From positions 1,647,143 through 1,711,142 of the forward strand of contig CABFPE010000003.1 of NCBI GenBank assembly GCA_900660155.1: a stretch of DNA of 64,000 nucleotides, given 5' to 3'. Under the pieces are notes generated by a model. That model had not been told where the DNA came from and did no database searches. It saw nothing but the letters and a program-made list of their open reading frames with translations. The position numbers and the translations under genes were made by a program. Every line of letters begins with the position of its first letter. Position 1 is the first letter of the stretch. Positions 9,609 to 19,804 of this stretch are shown in pieces. This DNA comes from Hofstenia miamia. Lineage: Eukaryota; Xenacoelomorpha; Acoela; Hofsteniidae.

Positions 9609-11400
9609 ATTACTTTATATATTAACTTATATGCCTAATAATGCTAAATAGCAGCAATGTTTAGCAGCTTTATTTACAATATTAACTGCATTTCTAGGAT
9701 TATCGTCATATGGGGTAAGTGCATAACCCCAAGTTATTTAATCTAACAAATATTAAGAATACTGTATTATGTCAGAGTCATTTTATATCTTACATTGCAT
9801 ACATGCAACTTTCCTTTCAAATCTCTAATGTAGCGTGTAAATAGTTGAGGAAATTGGGGATGAAGCTTTTTCAATCATGACTCAAGTTTCAAGTAATGAC
9901 GATAATTTGATGATGGTAGTTCACCTGGATTAAGAAATTTTGAATTCTAATGTTGAGCATGATGTTCATTCAATTTTTAACCGTGACCCGATCTGGCCTG
10001 TCTAAACAATGATCCGTTGCCCAAACTAATCAAAGAAGGATTACTATAGTATAATAAGCGCAAAAATGTTTAAAAATATATAAGCATCAATGAAAACAAG
10101 CCAAAATCAATAAAAAATAAAAGTATATTAGAATCTATTAGTCTTGAAGAATTTCAAAGATTAAAGGGGTGGACTTCTTAAATTGTTCCTTAATTCAGTT
10201 AGTGTTCTTCCTCCCTAACAATTATGAATGACCAGAGACCCGATTTGTCTAAAAATGCCGACTTGACTGTCGAACAAGTTTACCCGTAACCACCCTGAAT
10301 GATATACAGAAATATTAATTGCAGTATTAGGTCAAATCCTGTACATCTTGGCAATGCTGGACGACAATTATGTCGACGGTCTAACTCAAATAGCAACATG
10401 CACCCTGGTTTGAAAAGAGGCATCATGAAACGTATTTGGTTTTATGATGTGTAATCTGGTTTTGCACTTAACTAATTACCATAAATGTGAGAAGTTACAC
10501 TGATTGGTGCATAAAATGCAGAAATTAGTATTCCCAATACAGTCACATTGAAACAAGCTAGCCTATATCTAAATCAAGTTTATAATATTGATATGGACAT
10601 TTGGTATACTTCATGTCATCTTGTAAATTATTTTTTTGACAAATTGTTGGCAATTGCACTATATACAATAGAAATTGCAAAATTTATCAGTTAACATTGT
10701 TTCTCACAACATTTCACTTTAGCCATATTGAGCAAAAGTAAACATTCTCAATTCTTGATATCTTTAATGTATTTCAATGAGTACAATTTACCACAAACTT
10801 CATAGAAGAAAAAAGGAAAATGAACAAACAATAAGTCTTTATTGCACTGGTCGCTTTTGCAATTGTTTAACAAGCATTTTAATATAAGATTATAAAAAGG
10901 TGTATTGAATGAAAGAGTAAGAAAAATCTGCACAAATTAAGAAGCAGAACTATAAATTTGTTTGGCTTAATAAAGGCTCGTTTTGGGCTGGTTGTGTATC
11001 CAATGCGGTGTTCAATCTCGGCTCGGCTTGCTGCGCTAGAAGCTCAGCTTGTTGATAGGTCTGGTAGTAAAAATTGTATTAATACCTGTATCAAATACAT
11101 GTGTGACTATATGCGTCAATGGATGAGTGACTCCATGATATTAAAGAAGACAAGGCCTCCACTTGAAAAAGAACGGAGAAGGTGCTTCTTTTTCATGCAA
11201 ATATTTACAAAATACAACAGAAAAGTGTTACAAGCTTTCAAATGTTGTTGTAAACCGCATGCTGTAAGTGAAATAATTTATGTATATTGAACAATTCTTT
11301 AAATTTATTTTATATTAAATAACGTGGAATTTATAATTTGGGGTAATAAAGTTACCGCAAATGACGATGCCCATATTTTAAAGGTAACGACGTAGAAGGG
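9609..11400. other. Decayed interior of the piggyBac-like element
   Basis: Apart from the YTS motif at about 10575-10640, only scattered coding-like debris is visible (for example around 9840-10000 and 10320-10450). The open frame 10958-11290 (110 aa) contains CCCKPHAVSE near its end and two Cys near the middle (NCINTCIKYMCDY); it could be a remnant of the Cys-rich C-terminal domain of a piggyBac transposase, but I cannot support that. Confidence 0.35.
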
Positions 11401-11404
11401 TTAA

Positions 11405-12229
11405 TTTATGAATCTTTACAGCCATTTTAAATGTCAGTAATAATTTATGTCATCATGAAGCAAAAATTACAATAAATATACTAGGAAATACAGCTCTTGT
11501 TATTTGTAGGACTTAAATCATTTAATAATTTATTGAAATCCTTGATAGATTCATATATCAATTGCAATGCTAGAAATTTAACTTAGATTCAATATCTACT
11601 ATTCATTAGATCACATGTAAGTTCGCCATAAACTAAGATACTAAATTTAAAATTTAATTGTTTTTGCAAAAGTTATACATGTATTCTTGCTATATTTGAA
11701 TAGTTTTTGACGCTTTTTGGAGTTTTAAGCAGTCTATTATATTGTACAAAGCAACTCTAAATATAGATATTTTCTATCTTTCTTTCTTTGAAGGATTGAA
11801 AAAGTGATTAAATATTGTAAATAATAATTTATTGTTGAACCCTAGACTTGATAAATTGTCCCATTCTTGCATCAATTTAAAACTTTTTTAAAGGCTAATC
11901 AATTTAGTAGCAATAATACTAATCATACAATAATGTTAAAAGTCCGATTAATTATATGTAGAAACTCCACACTAAATATTGACAAAGAATGAATGCATAA
12001 TAAAATGACAAAGAAATAGTGATGTAGCAAAATTTTTTATTGAAATTACCATTTTCACAAACGCGAGTAATTGTTTATGAAATAAGAAGTACAGATTCCA
12101 AATGATACACAAATATTGAAAAAAATCTCCCTAATTCCAAATCATTTTAATTATGTAATGTTTTGTAATTGATAATGCTGTAATACCCATTTCATTTTGT
12201 TAATGACAGTTTATATTTAACGGTAAATT
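11405..12229. other. AT-rich stretch, nothing seen
   Basis: Stops in all frames and no inverted or direct repeat that I can follow. Confidence 0.5.
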
Positions 12230-12425
12230 CCAATTTATTATCACTGAAAATACAAATGTAGTCAGCGCATTGTATAACAATCACTTGGTTTTGCTCTTCA
12301 AATCATTGACATAGATGCTAAAAAAGCGAAGGAGCTTGCACTATGCCGTGAGATACTCCACTTGAAACAGTTAACCAATTCCAAATTCTAACGCAAAGTA
12401 CATGGCGGCAATGTAGTCGTTAAAC
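12230..12425 (-). pseudogene. Short LINE reverse-transcriptase relic
   Basis: On the minus strand, TVSSGVSHGIVQAPSLF (about 12375-12325) followed by pieces like NALTTFVFSDN correspond to RT motif B (GVPQGSxLGPxLF) and motif C (YADD). Spacing between the two is as in CR1/Jockey-type LINEs. Both motifs are degraded and in different frames. Flanks are featureless, so this is a small old island. Confidence 0.5.
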
Positions 12426-13742
12426 AGTCTATACAGTATATGCATTCAGTAACTATCTCAATGTAATTAAGTGAATTGTATCCATATTGCTATCATAAAA
12501 ATATTCACAATATTTAACAAAAATATATTTGAAAGGATTAGTTTGAAATTGTTATATCAATATTTCAGAAACTTCCGAGTGTATTCCTACACAATTACTA
12601 AAGTTACAATACTTTCCCTATTAATTTAAATCCTTTGCTATGTATGACAGATTATGAATACTGAAGCAAAATTTTGTAATTGTGATTATCCAAGATTTAG
12701 GATAATGGCTATATTTTACGCCCAGATTAAAAAGGAGTCTATGATTACTTCTTTCAGTGACTGCCGTCAATTCAATTTTTTCATTGTTTTATAGTTTAGT
12801 GGAATGTGTATAAAGTAATTCATTTACTGAAAGTTATTCTACGTTAACTGATTTTTGCATATTTATGTTTCCTTTTTTGGTAAATAAAATTGTGTTAGTC
12901 GTTTGATACACGCAAGCAGCGATGGAATAACATCAGTTATGTTACACTACTGTGTATCATCGAATCCATTTATTTTTTAAAAATAAGTTTGAAATATTTT
13001 CGTACTACTTAAAGACTATTTGAATATTAGAACGATCACTATTTAAAATTTTGATCAGATACTTCATTCCTTTAAAATTAATCGTTAAGCCATCTGTCAG
13101 ATTTCAAAAGGTATTGACATTTATATTTGGACCCAATGGAAAACAAAAACGCAATTTCAAATTGATATCTAAAAGGTTTCTTAAAGCATTTCACCAATAT
13201 TTTTGTAAAAATTATACTAGAAATATATTTAATATTTAGAGTAAAAGATACTTAGCGCGAGTATATTTCGCCTATTTTCGTACTTAGGGCGAAATATATA
13301 CATAAATAATAGCAAATACTAAAAAATCTTTACAATAATCTCTATGATGTTCTTTTTATAGAGGTGTTTTGTATAATTTAACTATTTCACTGCACCAACG
13401 ATGGTCAGATGAATCTATTTGTGATAGCAGTACGTGTAATATATTTCAATTTACTCCTTTCTTTTTAAAAATATTATTAAATGTATATAGTATTCTTTTA
13501 TATTCATTGTATGAGACCCCTTTACTTGAATAATGTTGAATGAAATCTGCAAAATTATAGTTTGTACAAAAAGACGAATCAGCTAAAGAACAGCTCTCTA
13601 GTTTGGAAATGCAGCGAAAAAAAACCAAATTGCAGCTCAATCATGCAGAGTTAGCACTTAGCGTCTTTCATTTAGTAAGTAATCACACTCTAATTAATCA
13701 AATTACCCGCCAACTGTGACGTGATTAGCTCAAGAAATGCAA
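12426..13742. other. AT-rich stretch, nothing firm seen
   Basis: Short open frames at 13051-13239 (plus, 62 aa) and 13446-13640 (minus, 64 aa, three Cys) have no recognisable features. GGGCGAAATATA and CGCGAGTATATTTCGCC around 13255-13300 form a weak inverted repeat. Nothing else. Confidence 0.4.
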
Positions 13743-14778
13743 TACAGCTATTCCAGCGTGACTCGCGTGACATTTGGAGAAATTTTGAGGAAAACAACTT
13801 CAAATTATGTGAGATGAAAAAGAAAAATTGGAAAAATGTTCAGCAGCTTCTGAGAACATACCACAAAGATGAAAAACAGTTGAGATATTCAGTTTTTAGT
13901 GAGACCTCTTGAAATCATGGCCAATTTTTCACTTGTGACTCGCGTGACATCTAGAAATAGAAAATTTCTAACTGCAGTGGGAATATGTTCAATTCCTAGT
14001 AGACCAGTTACTTACAGAAGCTCTTATTCATTTTGAAAGTAAGCCAAACATAGATTTAAAGGTAGAAAATTACAAAAACTTCAGGCCTACTTTTTTCCCC
14101 TATTTATGCCCTCAGACATTTGTGACTGATGTGACAGATTTTTGTGACTCGCGTGACACAGTAGAGGTTTACTGAAAACATTTATGAATTAAACAATACC
14201 AGTTAGCTTTATCTTATGAAATGCTTCTCTGTAGTGTACAATGGAACTATATAGTCAATCAAAAAGAAAAAAAGTAATCATACAATATGGAAAAAGGTGC
14301 ATTTCACCAGGTTAACTTTAGTCTAAATTTGTGACTCGCGTGACACCACCAGCGAAACTCTCTTTTGTGTTCCATTAGCACCCAAATATTTTTAACTAAC
14401 AAGTTTTGATAGTTGAATCATCTTTAATGGACTAAGTTCTAAGGTTTTTGCACAAAAATAGCCTTCTCTTTGCATGCAACATCTGAAAATAAGCTAAACT
14501 TAGCTCAATTCTTTTTTTCCCCCGAAATAATTAAAAGTAGGTGCTTCTGTTGAAAGAGCACAGGATATTGATATTCCTTGCACACAAACTAAAATTTGTA
14601 AAATTTCAATCATTTGGACCTATAAGAAGTCATTTCTATAAGTTTTGGTGTCAAAAATAAAATTTGAAATTTTGCCTTGGGTGTTAACAATACTGTGGAA
14701 TGGCTGAATATATGAAAGTTACTAATTTATTCATTTCAGATGCGCAACCTCTAAATATTAAAAAATTAAAATCAATAA
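13743..14778. repeat. 1-kb repeat with GTGACTCGCGTGAC words, copy 1
   Basis: Starts at TACAGCTATTCCAGCGTGAC and ends exactly at the single N (14779). It holds no convincing gene, but contains the word GTGACTCGCGTGACA or close variants at about 13758, 13935, 14143 and 14330, and a variant GTGACTGATGTGACA at about 14122. The word is two direct GTGAC repeats spaced by four bases (TCGC). The CpG-containing words stand out in otherwise AT-rich sequence. Copy 2 at 15598-16634 is nearly identical. Confidence 0.85.
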
Positions 14779-14784
14779 NCTCAA

Positions 14785-15060
14785 ATTGGGGAGCTCAGGC
14801 TTGGAATGAAGAGAACGCAAGAAGGAATAAGAGTCTTGAAGAGAACCGGACGAGAAGCTGGACAGAAAAGAGACTTTGTCAAGTTCCATATAATTGATAA
14901 CATCTTCTGTGAGAGAAGCAAGCTTCGGAGTAGCAGTAGTACCATAATGGCGTTTGTAAGACTCCAATTTATTCAAAGAATGCACAGTAAGGGACGAAAA
15001 ATAGAAAGGAAGAGAAGCACGCTTTTTCCGCCGATGCCTGCAAATTTGCATCGACAAGAA
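14785..15060 (-). CDS. Coding-like fragment of unknown family
   Basis: The minus-strand open stretch 15057-14785 is 90-odd residues, with SYKRHYGTTATPKLASL and VINYMELDKVSFLS near the middle and a Ser/Leu-rich end (SSFSSGSLQDSYSFLRS). The base composition is richer in G+C than its flanks, and the frame stays open while the others do not. A possible acceptor (TTTGCAG at about 15040-15046 on the minus strand) precedes it. It is cut by the N at 14779. It could be an exon of a host gene or part of a transposon protein; I do not recognise it. Confidence 0.3.
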
Positions 15061-15597
15061 TTTACCCTAATACTAACCTGCACCATGGAAGTGTATCATA
15101 TAATCGTTTATCTCGGTAAGATTAGAGATGTAAAAGATCAATAGAAAAGGACCTGTTACGAATTCCGGCGAGCACCACTGGTAATGGTCCGTGCTTGGTT
15201 TCTCTTGGCGAAGTATTGAACAAAGAATATGCTGTCACTTAGATAACTAGCTATCCAATTTATAGCGCTTGGTGGCAATTTACATGACAGCTTCTGAATG
15301 AAGTATCATAAAGAAAGATATAAAATGCTTTCCTCAAATCATAAGCCTATTGCCCAAGGGGTATAATAGAAGTACTAAACATTTTAGTAAGGTAGAGTCA
15401 GTCATGGAACATGCAAAGAAAGAGTGTCGAAACCAAAAAGTTTCATATTATAAAACCGAGCAAAATAGTATTGCCAATTAAAACTGTTGTAAATTTCAAT
15501 ACAAAATTGTATGAATACATTGTTTCATCCCTATTTGAGCCCATGTTGCCCCATGGCGAACCAAAACTTGTAAGAAATTAACGAATGGCTTTGATAT
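15061..15597. other. Stretch with nothing recognised
   Basis: Spacer between the coding-like fragment and the second GTGAC-word repeat; no gene or repeat found. Confidence 0.4.
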
Positions 15598-16634
15598 TAC
15601 AGCTATTCCAGCGTGACTCGCGTGACATTTGGAGAAATTTTGAGGAAAACAACTTCAAATTATGTGAGATGAAAAAGAAAAATTGGAAAAATGTTCAGCA
15701 GCTTCTGAGAACATACCACAAAGATGAAAAACAGTTATAGATATTCAGTTTTTAGTGAGACCTCTTGAAATCATGGCCAATTTTTCACTTGTGACTCGCG
15801 TGACATCTAGAAATAGAAAATTTCTAACTGCAGTGGGAATATGTTCAATTCCTAGTAGACCAGTTACTTACAGAAGCTCTTATTCATTTTGAAAGTAAGC
15901 CAAACATAGATTTAAAGGTAGAAAATTACAAAAACTTCAGGCCTACTTTTTTCCCCTATTTATGCCCTCAGACATTTGTGACTGATGTGACAGATTTTTG
16001 TGACTCGCGTGACACAGTAGAGGTTTACTGAAAACATTTATGAATTAAACAATACCAGTTAGCTTTATCTTATGAAATGCTTCTCTGTAGTGTACAATGG
16101 AACTATATAGTCAATCAAAAAGAAAAAAAGTAATCATACAATATGGAAAAAGGTGCATTTCACCAGGTTAACTTTAGTCTAAATTTGTGACTCGCGTGAC
16201 ACCACCAGCGAAACTCTCTTTTGTGTTCCATTAGCACCCAAATATTTTTAACTAACAAGTTTTGATAGTTGAATCATCTTTAATGGACTAAGTTCTAAGG
16301 TTTTTGCACAAAAATAGCCTTCTCTTTGCATGCAACATCTGAAAATAAGCTAAACTTAGCTCAATTCTTTTTTTCCCCCGAAATAATTAAAAGTAGGTGC
16401 TTCTGTTGAAAGAGCACAGGATATTGATATTCCTTGCACACAAACTAAAATTTGTAAAATTTCAATCACTTGGACCTATAAGAAGTCATTTCTATAAGTT
16501 TTGGTGTCAAAAATAAAATTTGAAATTTTGCCTTGGGTGTTAACAATACTGTGGAATGGCTGAATATATGAAAGTTACTAATTTATTCATTTCAGATGCG
16601 CAACCTCTAAATATTAAAAAATTAAAATCAATAA
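15598..16634. repeat. 1-kb repeat with GTGACTCGCGTGAC words, copy 2
   Basis: Same sequence and order of words as copy 1, with only a few differences (for example two extra bases near 15737 and T to C near 16469). It runs past the point where copy 1 is cut by the N and continues with AAATGGGTATGAG at 16635. Flanks to the left differ from those of copy 1, so a simple contig overlap does not explain everything. Confidence 0.85.
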
Positions 16635-16815
16635 AAATGGGTATGAGATATCAATAACTGAAGTGGATTCAGTCAGCAAGTCAGTGAAGAAAATGCCAAC
16701 TTTTATGTTCAATGAAGTAAATTTTGATTTTAAAAAAAGTTTTGCATATCTAATGCATAGGCTGAAATTTAACGCACATTTGAAAGTAACATCGGACACC
16801 CGATTACAGGCTTAG
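16635..16815 (+). other. Coding-like plus-strand fragment
   Basis: Immediately right of the repeat, the plus strand translates without a stop as NGYEISITEVDSVSKSVKK and on through FMFNEVNFDFKKSFAYLMHRLKFNAH to a stop near 16815. Lys/Phe-rich, about 60 residues, no family recognised. The opposite-strand open frame 16799-16614 is probably its shadow. Confidence 0.25.
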
Positions 16816-17395
16816 GTATTAAATTGCCATTTGGGCTTCGAGTACTGAGTGCGAAAATGTCAACAAAGAATTGATTGATCAAAAAGACAACCTCTTGATT
16901 TGAGAAAGATCCACGGTGTTAATTATTACCAATGAATGGTTATGTTCACCTTATCAGAAAATGACTACTGCTAACGACCATTTGATTGGGAGTTAAATGT
17001 TGTTTCTATATTTCGGACTTGGGTAGTAAATTTTCGAATCGGGGTTGACAAATGAATATTTGAATATGGCCTGGTTCGGGTCCTTGCTAAACTCATATTA
17101 TTACTCTCTACCGTATACACATGACAACAATAGGATCGATACACTATTATATTGCCAAATAACTTCAACTTAGTATTTAACTGTGAATTGATTAGACATG
17201 AAACAATCATATTTGAGAAAACTATTCTTTTGAAAGAGAAACTTAAAGTGAACTGATCAAATACAAAAATTAGCATTGTATTAAAATAAGTCAATACAAA
17301 AGTAACAAAATATTTACATACATTACAATATATATATATATATATAATCTAAAATCCATGATATGTTAAAAAGCGTGATATGCAAATATTGTCAT
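16816..17395. other. 3' flank of the GIPC gene
   Basis: AT-rich, with a short TA run at 17331-17346. The minus-strand open frame 17294-16971 has no features. No canonical AATAAA is seen on the minus strand in the first 100 bases after the GIPC stop. Confidence 0.4.
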
Positions 17396-18352
17396 TCAAA
17401 TACGGCCAACCTTTAAATCTGATAGCATACTCCAAATATCTTGTAAGAGCTTATCATCAAGGAAATCTTCTGTATTTTCGGCATTTTTCTTAACTTCTTT
17501 AGAAAATGGAAGAAGAGTACCGCCCTTGGATTTAAATGATTCTAGAATTGTAGTGGATAATTCGGAATCGCGAATTCCCAAATACTGATCAAACATATCA
17601 TCAATTTTCTCAATGGCTTTATGATCGAAATCGCTATGGGCTTCCTGGATTTTAGCTTGCCCTTTTCGACCAAGTCGTAACGATTTACGTCCAGACTGCA
17701 CTCTATCTAAAGAAGCGGTAGGTTTTGATCGTGGAGCAATCTGATCGAATTCTCGTCGCACTTCTATAAGCTTCATAGTAAATTCAACGTCAATACGTAG
17801 AGTTTTTAGAACTTTTGCAACTTCGAAATGCCGCAATCCTAACATAGATTCATTGTTAATTTCTACAATATGATCTCCTACTAATAGTTGACTATATTTG
17901 GATGCGACACTGTTCGGCTTGATTCTCTTAATGAAGGCTTTACCACAACCATTGTCAGTAATCGTCATTCCAATAGCTAATTCGGTTTTGTTGATTGTCA
18001 ATTCCTTTGTTTTTCCTTTAACATGGACATAGATAAAATCATCAAAACATATTTGACCACTAAGCAGCGCATCCATATTCACAGCGTAATTATTTACTGT
18101 GCAAAACAAGATATCGCTATCGTCGATGTTTAAATTAATTGCAAGGCATTGGTAAAGTTCTGGAATATTTGAAAAGTTACCAACAGTTACGGTTTTACTT
18201 CCATGGGCTAACTGTGCATTAAAAGTTAGATTCTTGTTCGTTTTCTTAGTCTTTTGCTTTGATTCATCTAGCATTGGACTATCCTCATTCTCAAGCGTTA
18301 CGTGTTTTTTCTTCTTGAAAAAATTGCGAATTTTTGAAGGAAGCTTTGGCAT
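17396..18352 (-). CDS. GIPC: GIPC-type PDZ-domain adaptor, intact single exon
   Basis: A complete 318-residue frame with Met start and TGA stop. GIPC proteins are cytosolic adaptors: the PDZ domain binds C-terminal tails of receptors, and the C-terminal GH2 domain binds myosin VI to move endocytic vesicles. Seen here, in order: a basic N-terminus (residues 1-20, FFKKKKH), a GH1 region beginning NAQLAHGSKTVTVGNF (about 45-60) with MDALLSGQICFDDFIYVHVKG, a PDZ domain at about 112-195 with the ligand loop AIGMTITDNG and the segment VGDHIVEINNESMLGLRHFEVAKVL, then GH2 from about 230 with KAIEKIDDMFDQYLGIRDSEL, ending KVGRI where vertebrate GIPCs end KVGRY. Length matches the usual 310-330 residues. 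The Met is supported by family length and by a possible splice acceptor nine bases upstream. It is the only intact host gene I can name here. Lack of introns in the coding part could be native or mean a retrocopy; the intact frame and possible 5' intron favour a working gene. Confidence 0.95.
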   Translation of the reverse strand: MPKLPSKIRNFFKKKKHVTLENEDSPMLDESKQKTKKTNKNLTFNAQLAHGSKTVTVGNFSNIPELYQCLAINLNIDDSDILFCTVNNYAVNMDALLSGQICFDDFIYVHVKGKTKELTINKTELAIGMTITDNGCGKAFIKRIKPNSVASKYSQLLVGDHIVEINNESMLGLRHFEVAKVLKTLRIDVEFTMKLIEVRREFDQIAPRSKPTASLDRVQSGRKSLRLGRKGQAKIQEAHSDFDHKAIEKIDDMFDQYLGIRDSELSTTILESFKSKGGTLLPFSKEVKKNAENTEDFLDDKLLQDIWSMLSDLKVGRI

Positions 18353-18360
18353 TTATTGCA

Positions 18361-18375
18361 GCTAAAATAAAAATG
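18361..18375 (-). promoter_or_regulatory. Possible splice acceptor in GIPC 5' leader
   Basis: On the minus strand TTTTTATTTTAG ends 9 bases before the GIPC start codon (CTGCAATAA then ATG). A pyrimidine-rich run ending in AG so close to the start suggests a leader intron whose first exon lies further right, perhaps near the less AT-rich stretch 18475-18560. Inferred from sequence only. Confidence 0.4.
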
Positions 18376-18704
18376 AACATAATAAACATAAATTATTATA
18401 CATATAATGTAAACAATCACACCAAAACATTCAATGACAACTTTCTATATTAAATTTTATCTCTAATGGTGTCAGAGCGATTTGTTTAGTAAAGAGTTTC
18501 CTCGTAGGCGGCAATTCTGAACGCATTGCCGTAGACGAGAAACTCGTAGTTGACAGCCAACTTGTTAATTGAGATAACAAAACAAAGAATATTGTCAATA
18601 GCGCATTTCTAAGGATAGTAAAGCTGTTGAAAACGAATTAAATAAACTCGAAAATAACAAAATGAAAAACTCAGCGCAAGGTTGCAATTAAATTATTGTT
18701 TTCA

Positions 18705-18710
<6 letters not shown>
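18376..18710. other. GIPC upstream region
   Basis: Mostly AT-rich. The part 18475-18560 has higher G+C and several CpGs (GTCAGAGCGATTTG, CTCGTAGGCGGCAATTC) and would be the natural place for a leader exon or promoter of the minus-strand gene. No TATA box or initiator that I would defend. Confidence 0.3.

Positions 18711-18744
<34 letters not shown>
18711..18744. repeat. (AT)n microsatellite
   Basis: An almost perfect AT run of about 34 bases; other short AT/TA runs are at 17331-17346, 24155-24184, 25553-25571 and 61114-61131. Confidence 0.95.
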
Positions 18745-18746
<2 letters not shown>

Positions 18747-18754
18747 TATTGTGC

Positions 18755-19052
18755 TGAGATTAATGCTATGTAACCGGTTTCGATTTAAAATCATCGTCAA
18801 TACAAATTTTGTGGTAATATAATTTACAATTCACTCCATTTAATTTTGTTAAATATGTATACACTAAAAGATATTCAATATGTTGGTTGTGCTTTGTTTA
18901 TTCATTAGTCTTTGTTTATTCGAGTTCTTAATAATTAGGGCTTCAGAAATTTTAGTATTAGTTGTTTTCATAATGATCTTAAAATTATTGACGTTTGCTC
19001 GATGTTGGTAAGTATAAATTTCGGAATTTAAATGCCCTGACAGGTGTTATAT
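18755..19052 (-). mobile_element. Penelope-like element, 3' end fragment
   Basis: On the minus strand the translation SEIYTYQHRANVNNFKIIMK followed by ISEALIIKNSNKQRLMNKQST is the C-terminal end of a Penelope GIY-YIG protein, where an EAxIIK block and an N-rich LN-x-S tail are typical. After the stop, about 18800-18770 (minus) reads TTGACGATGATTTTAAATCGAAACCGG: a short stem followed by GAAAC, close to the hammerhead core (CUGANGA...GAAA) that accompanies many Penelope elements, with one core base changed. It is a different family from the fragments at 8380-9608. Confidence 0.6.
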
Positions 19053-19237
19053 ATATATATATGGTGGAAACCATGACGCTTATAAAATAATGAACGCATA
19101 AGGAAATCATATTCAAGATACAACTATTCTACAAAGATGTTGATCAAGGAACAGAAAAAAAAGTAGCAAATTTCCAGATAAATAATTAAAGTTGACGGTT
19201 AGAATACAATGAAACGAAGGAAAAAGAAACAAAGTAA
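19053..19237. other. Short spacer before MITE
   Basis: No feature seen; ends in the TAA that is duplicated around the MITE. Confidence 0.4.
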
Positions 19238-19800
19238 AGGTGGGTTTACAGCTTATCAATGAATTATAATACCTCTAAATTGAGAAGAATGCATTGTTGT
19301 TGATACGCTGTTTACAGCGTCTCAATTGAACTTGTTTATCACACTTTTATTTGTAATTGATACAGCGTTTACAGCTGACTAATCCCAATTGAATCTTATA
19401 ATTCAAAATATTTGGGATTAGAGATATCCCACAGAAACGTTTTTTCTTTAACATTTTCAAGCAATTGGGTCGTGATCCTTTCCTGTTGCATGAATAGTTG
19501 CGAATGAATATAATTGATTCAATGTTTACACTAGTGTAATGACTAATTATGAAAGGAATGAAAGACGAAATATCAAAAGTGGTTTGATCACGTCTTTCAT
19601 CTCAATTGTGGAAATATGATCGTCTTTCAAGTGTTTACAGCAGTATTAGCGCAATTGATAAGCTCGATTACGCATTCTTTTGATTTCATTAGTTTTATTA
19701 ATTGATCGTCTTTCACAGCTGTTTACAGCTGAATTTGTGCTAATTGAGCACTCGATTGCGAAATATTATATTTCATTGATAAGCTGTAAACACACCTTAA
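19235..19800. mobile_element. Harbinger-like MITE with GTTTACAGC words
   Basis: Element 19238-19797 flanked by the 3-bp repeat TAA on both sides (19235-19237 and 19798-19800). Inverted ends: AGGTGGGTTTACAGCTTATC at the left and, reverse complemented, AGGTGTGTTTACAGCTTATC at the right, continuing into TATAAT on both. TWA target duplication plus such ends fits the PIF/Harbinger superfamily. No coding capacity. The word GTTTACAGC recurs inside at about 19309, 19368, 19632 and 19719, each with CAATTGA or a variant nearby. Sits directly upstream of the RLE LINE. Confidence 0.8.
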
Positions 19801-19804
19801 CACT

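Larger units (their letters stand above)
8242..11404. mobile_element. piggyBac-like element bounded by TTAA, with Penelope insertions
   Basis: The left end reads TTAA-CCATTCTACGTCGTT at 8242-8260; the right end, reverse complemented from 11404, reads TTAA-CCCTTCTACGTCGTT. Matching inverted ends directly next to TTAA on both sides are the signature of piggyBac-type transposons, which duplicate TTAA. Inside, at about 10575-10640 on the plus strand, the translation VYNIDMDIWYTSCHLVNYFF resembles the mDNwYTSxxLxxyL motif around the second catalytic Asp of piggyBac transposases. The rest of the transposase is too decayed to follow. The head-to-head Penelope fragments at 8380-9608 are a later insertion, because element sequence with no Penelope character resumes on either side. 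Dead copy. Confidence 0.65.

Noticed and set aside
13743-16634. Recurring GTGACTCGCGTGACA words as a CRISPR array
   Set aside because: Words are too short and too far apart, spacers are not of constant length, and the context is an animal genome.
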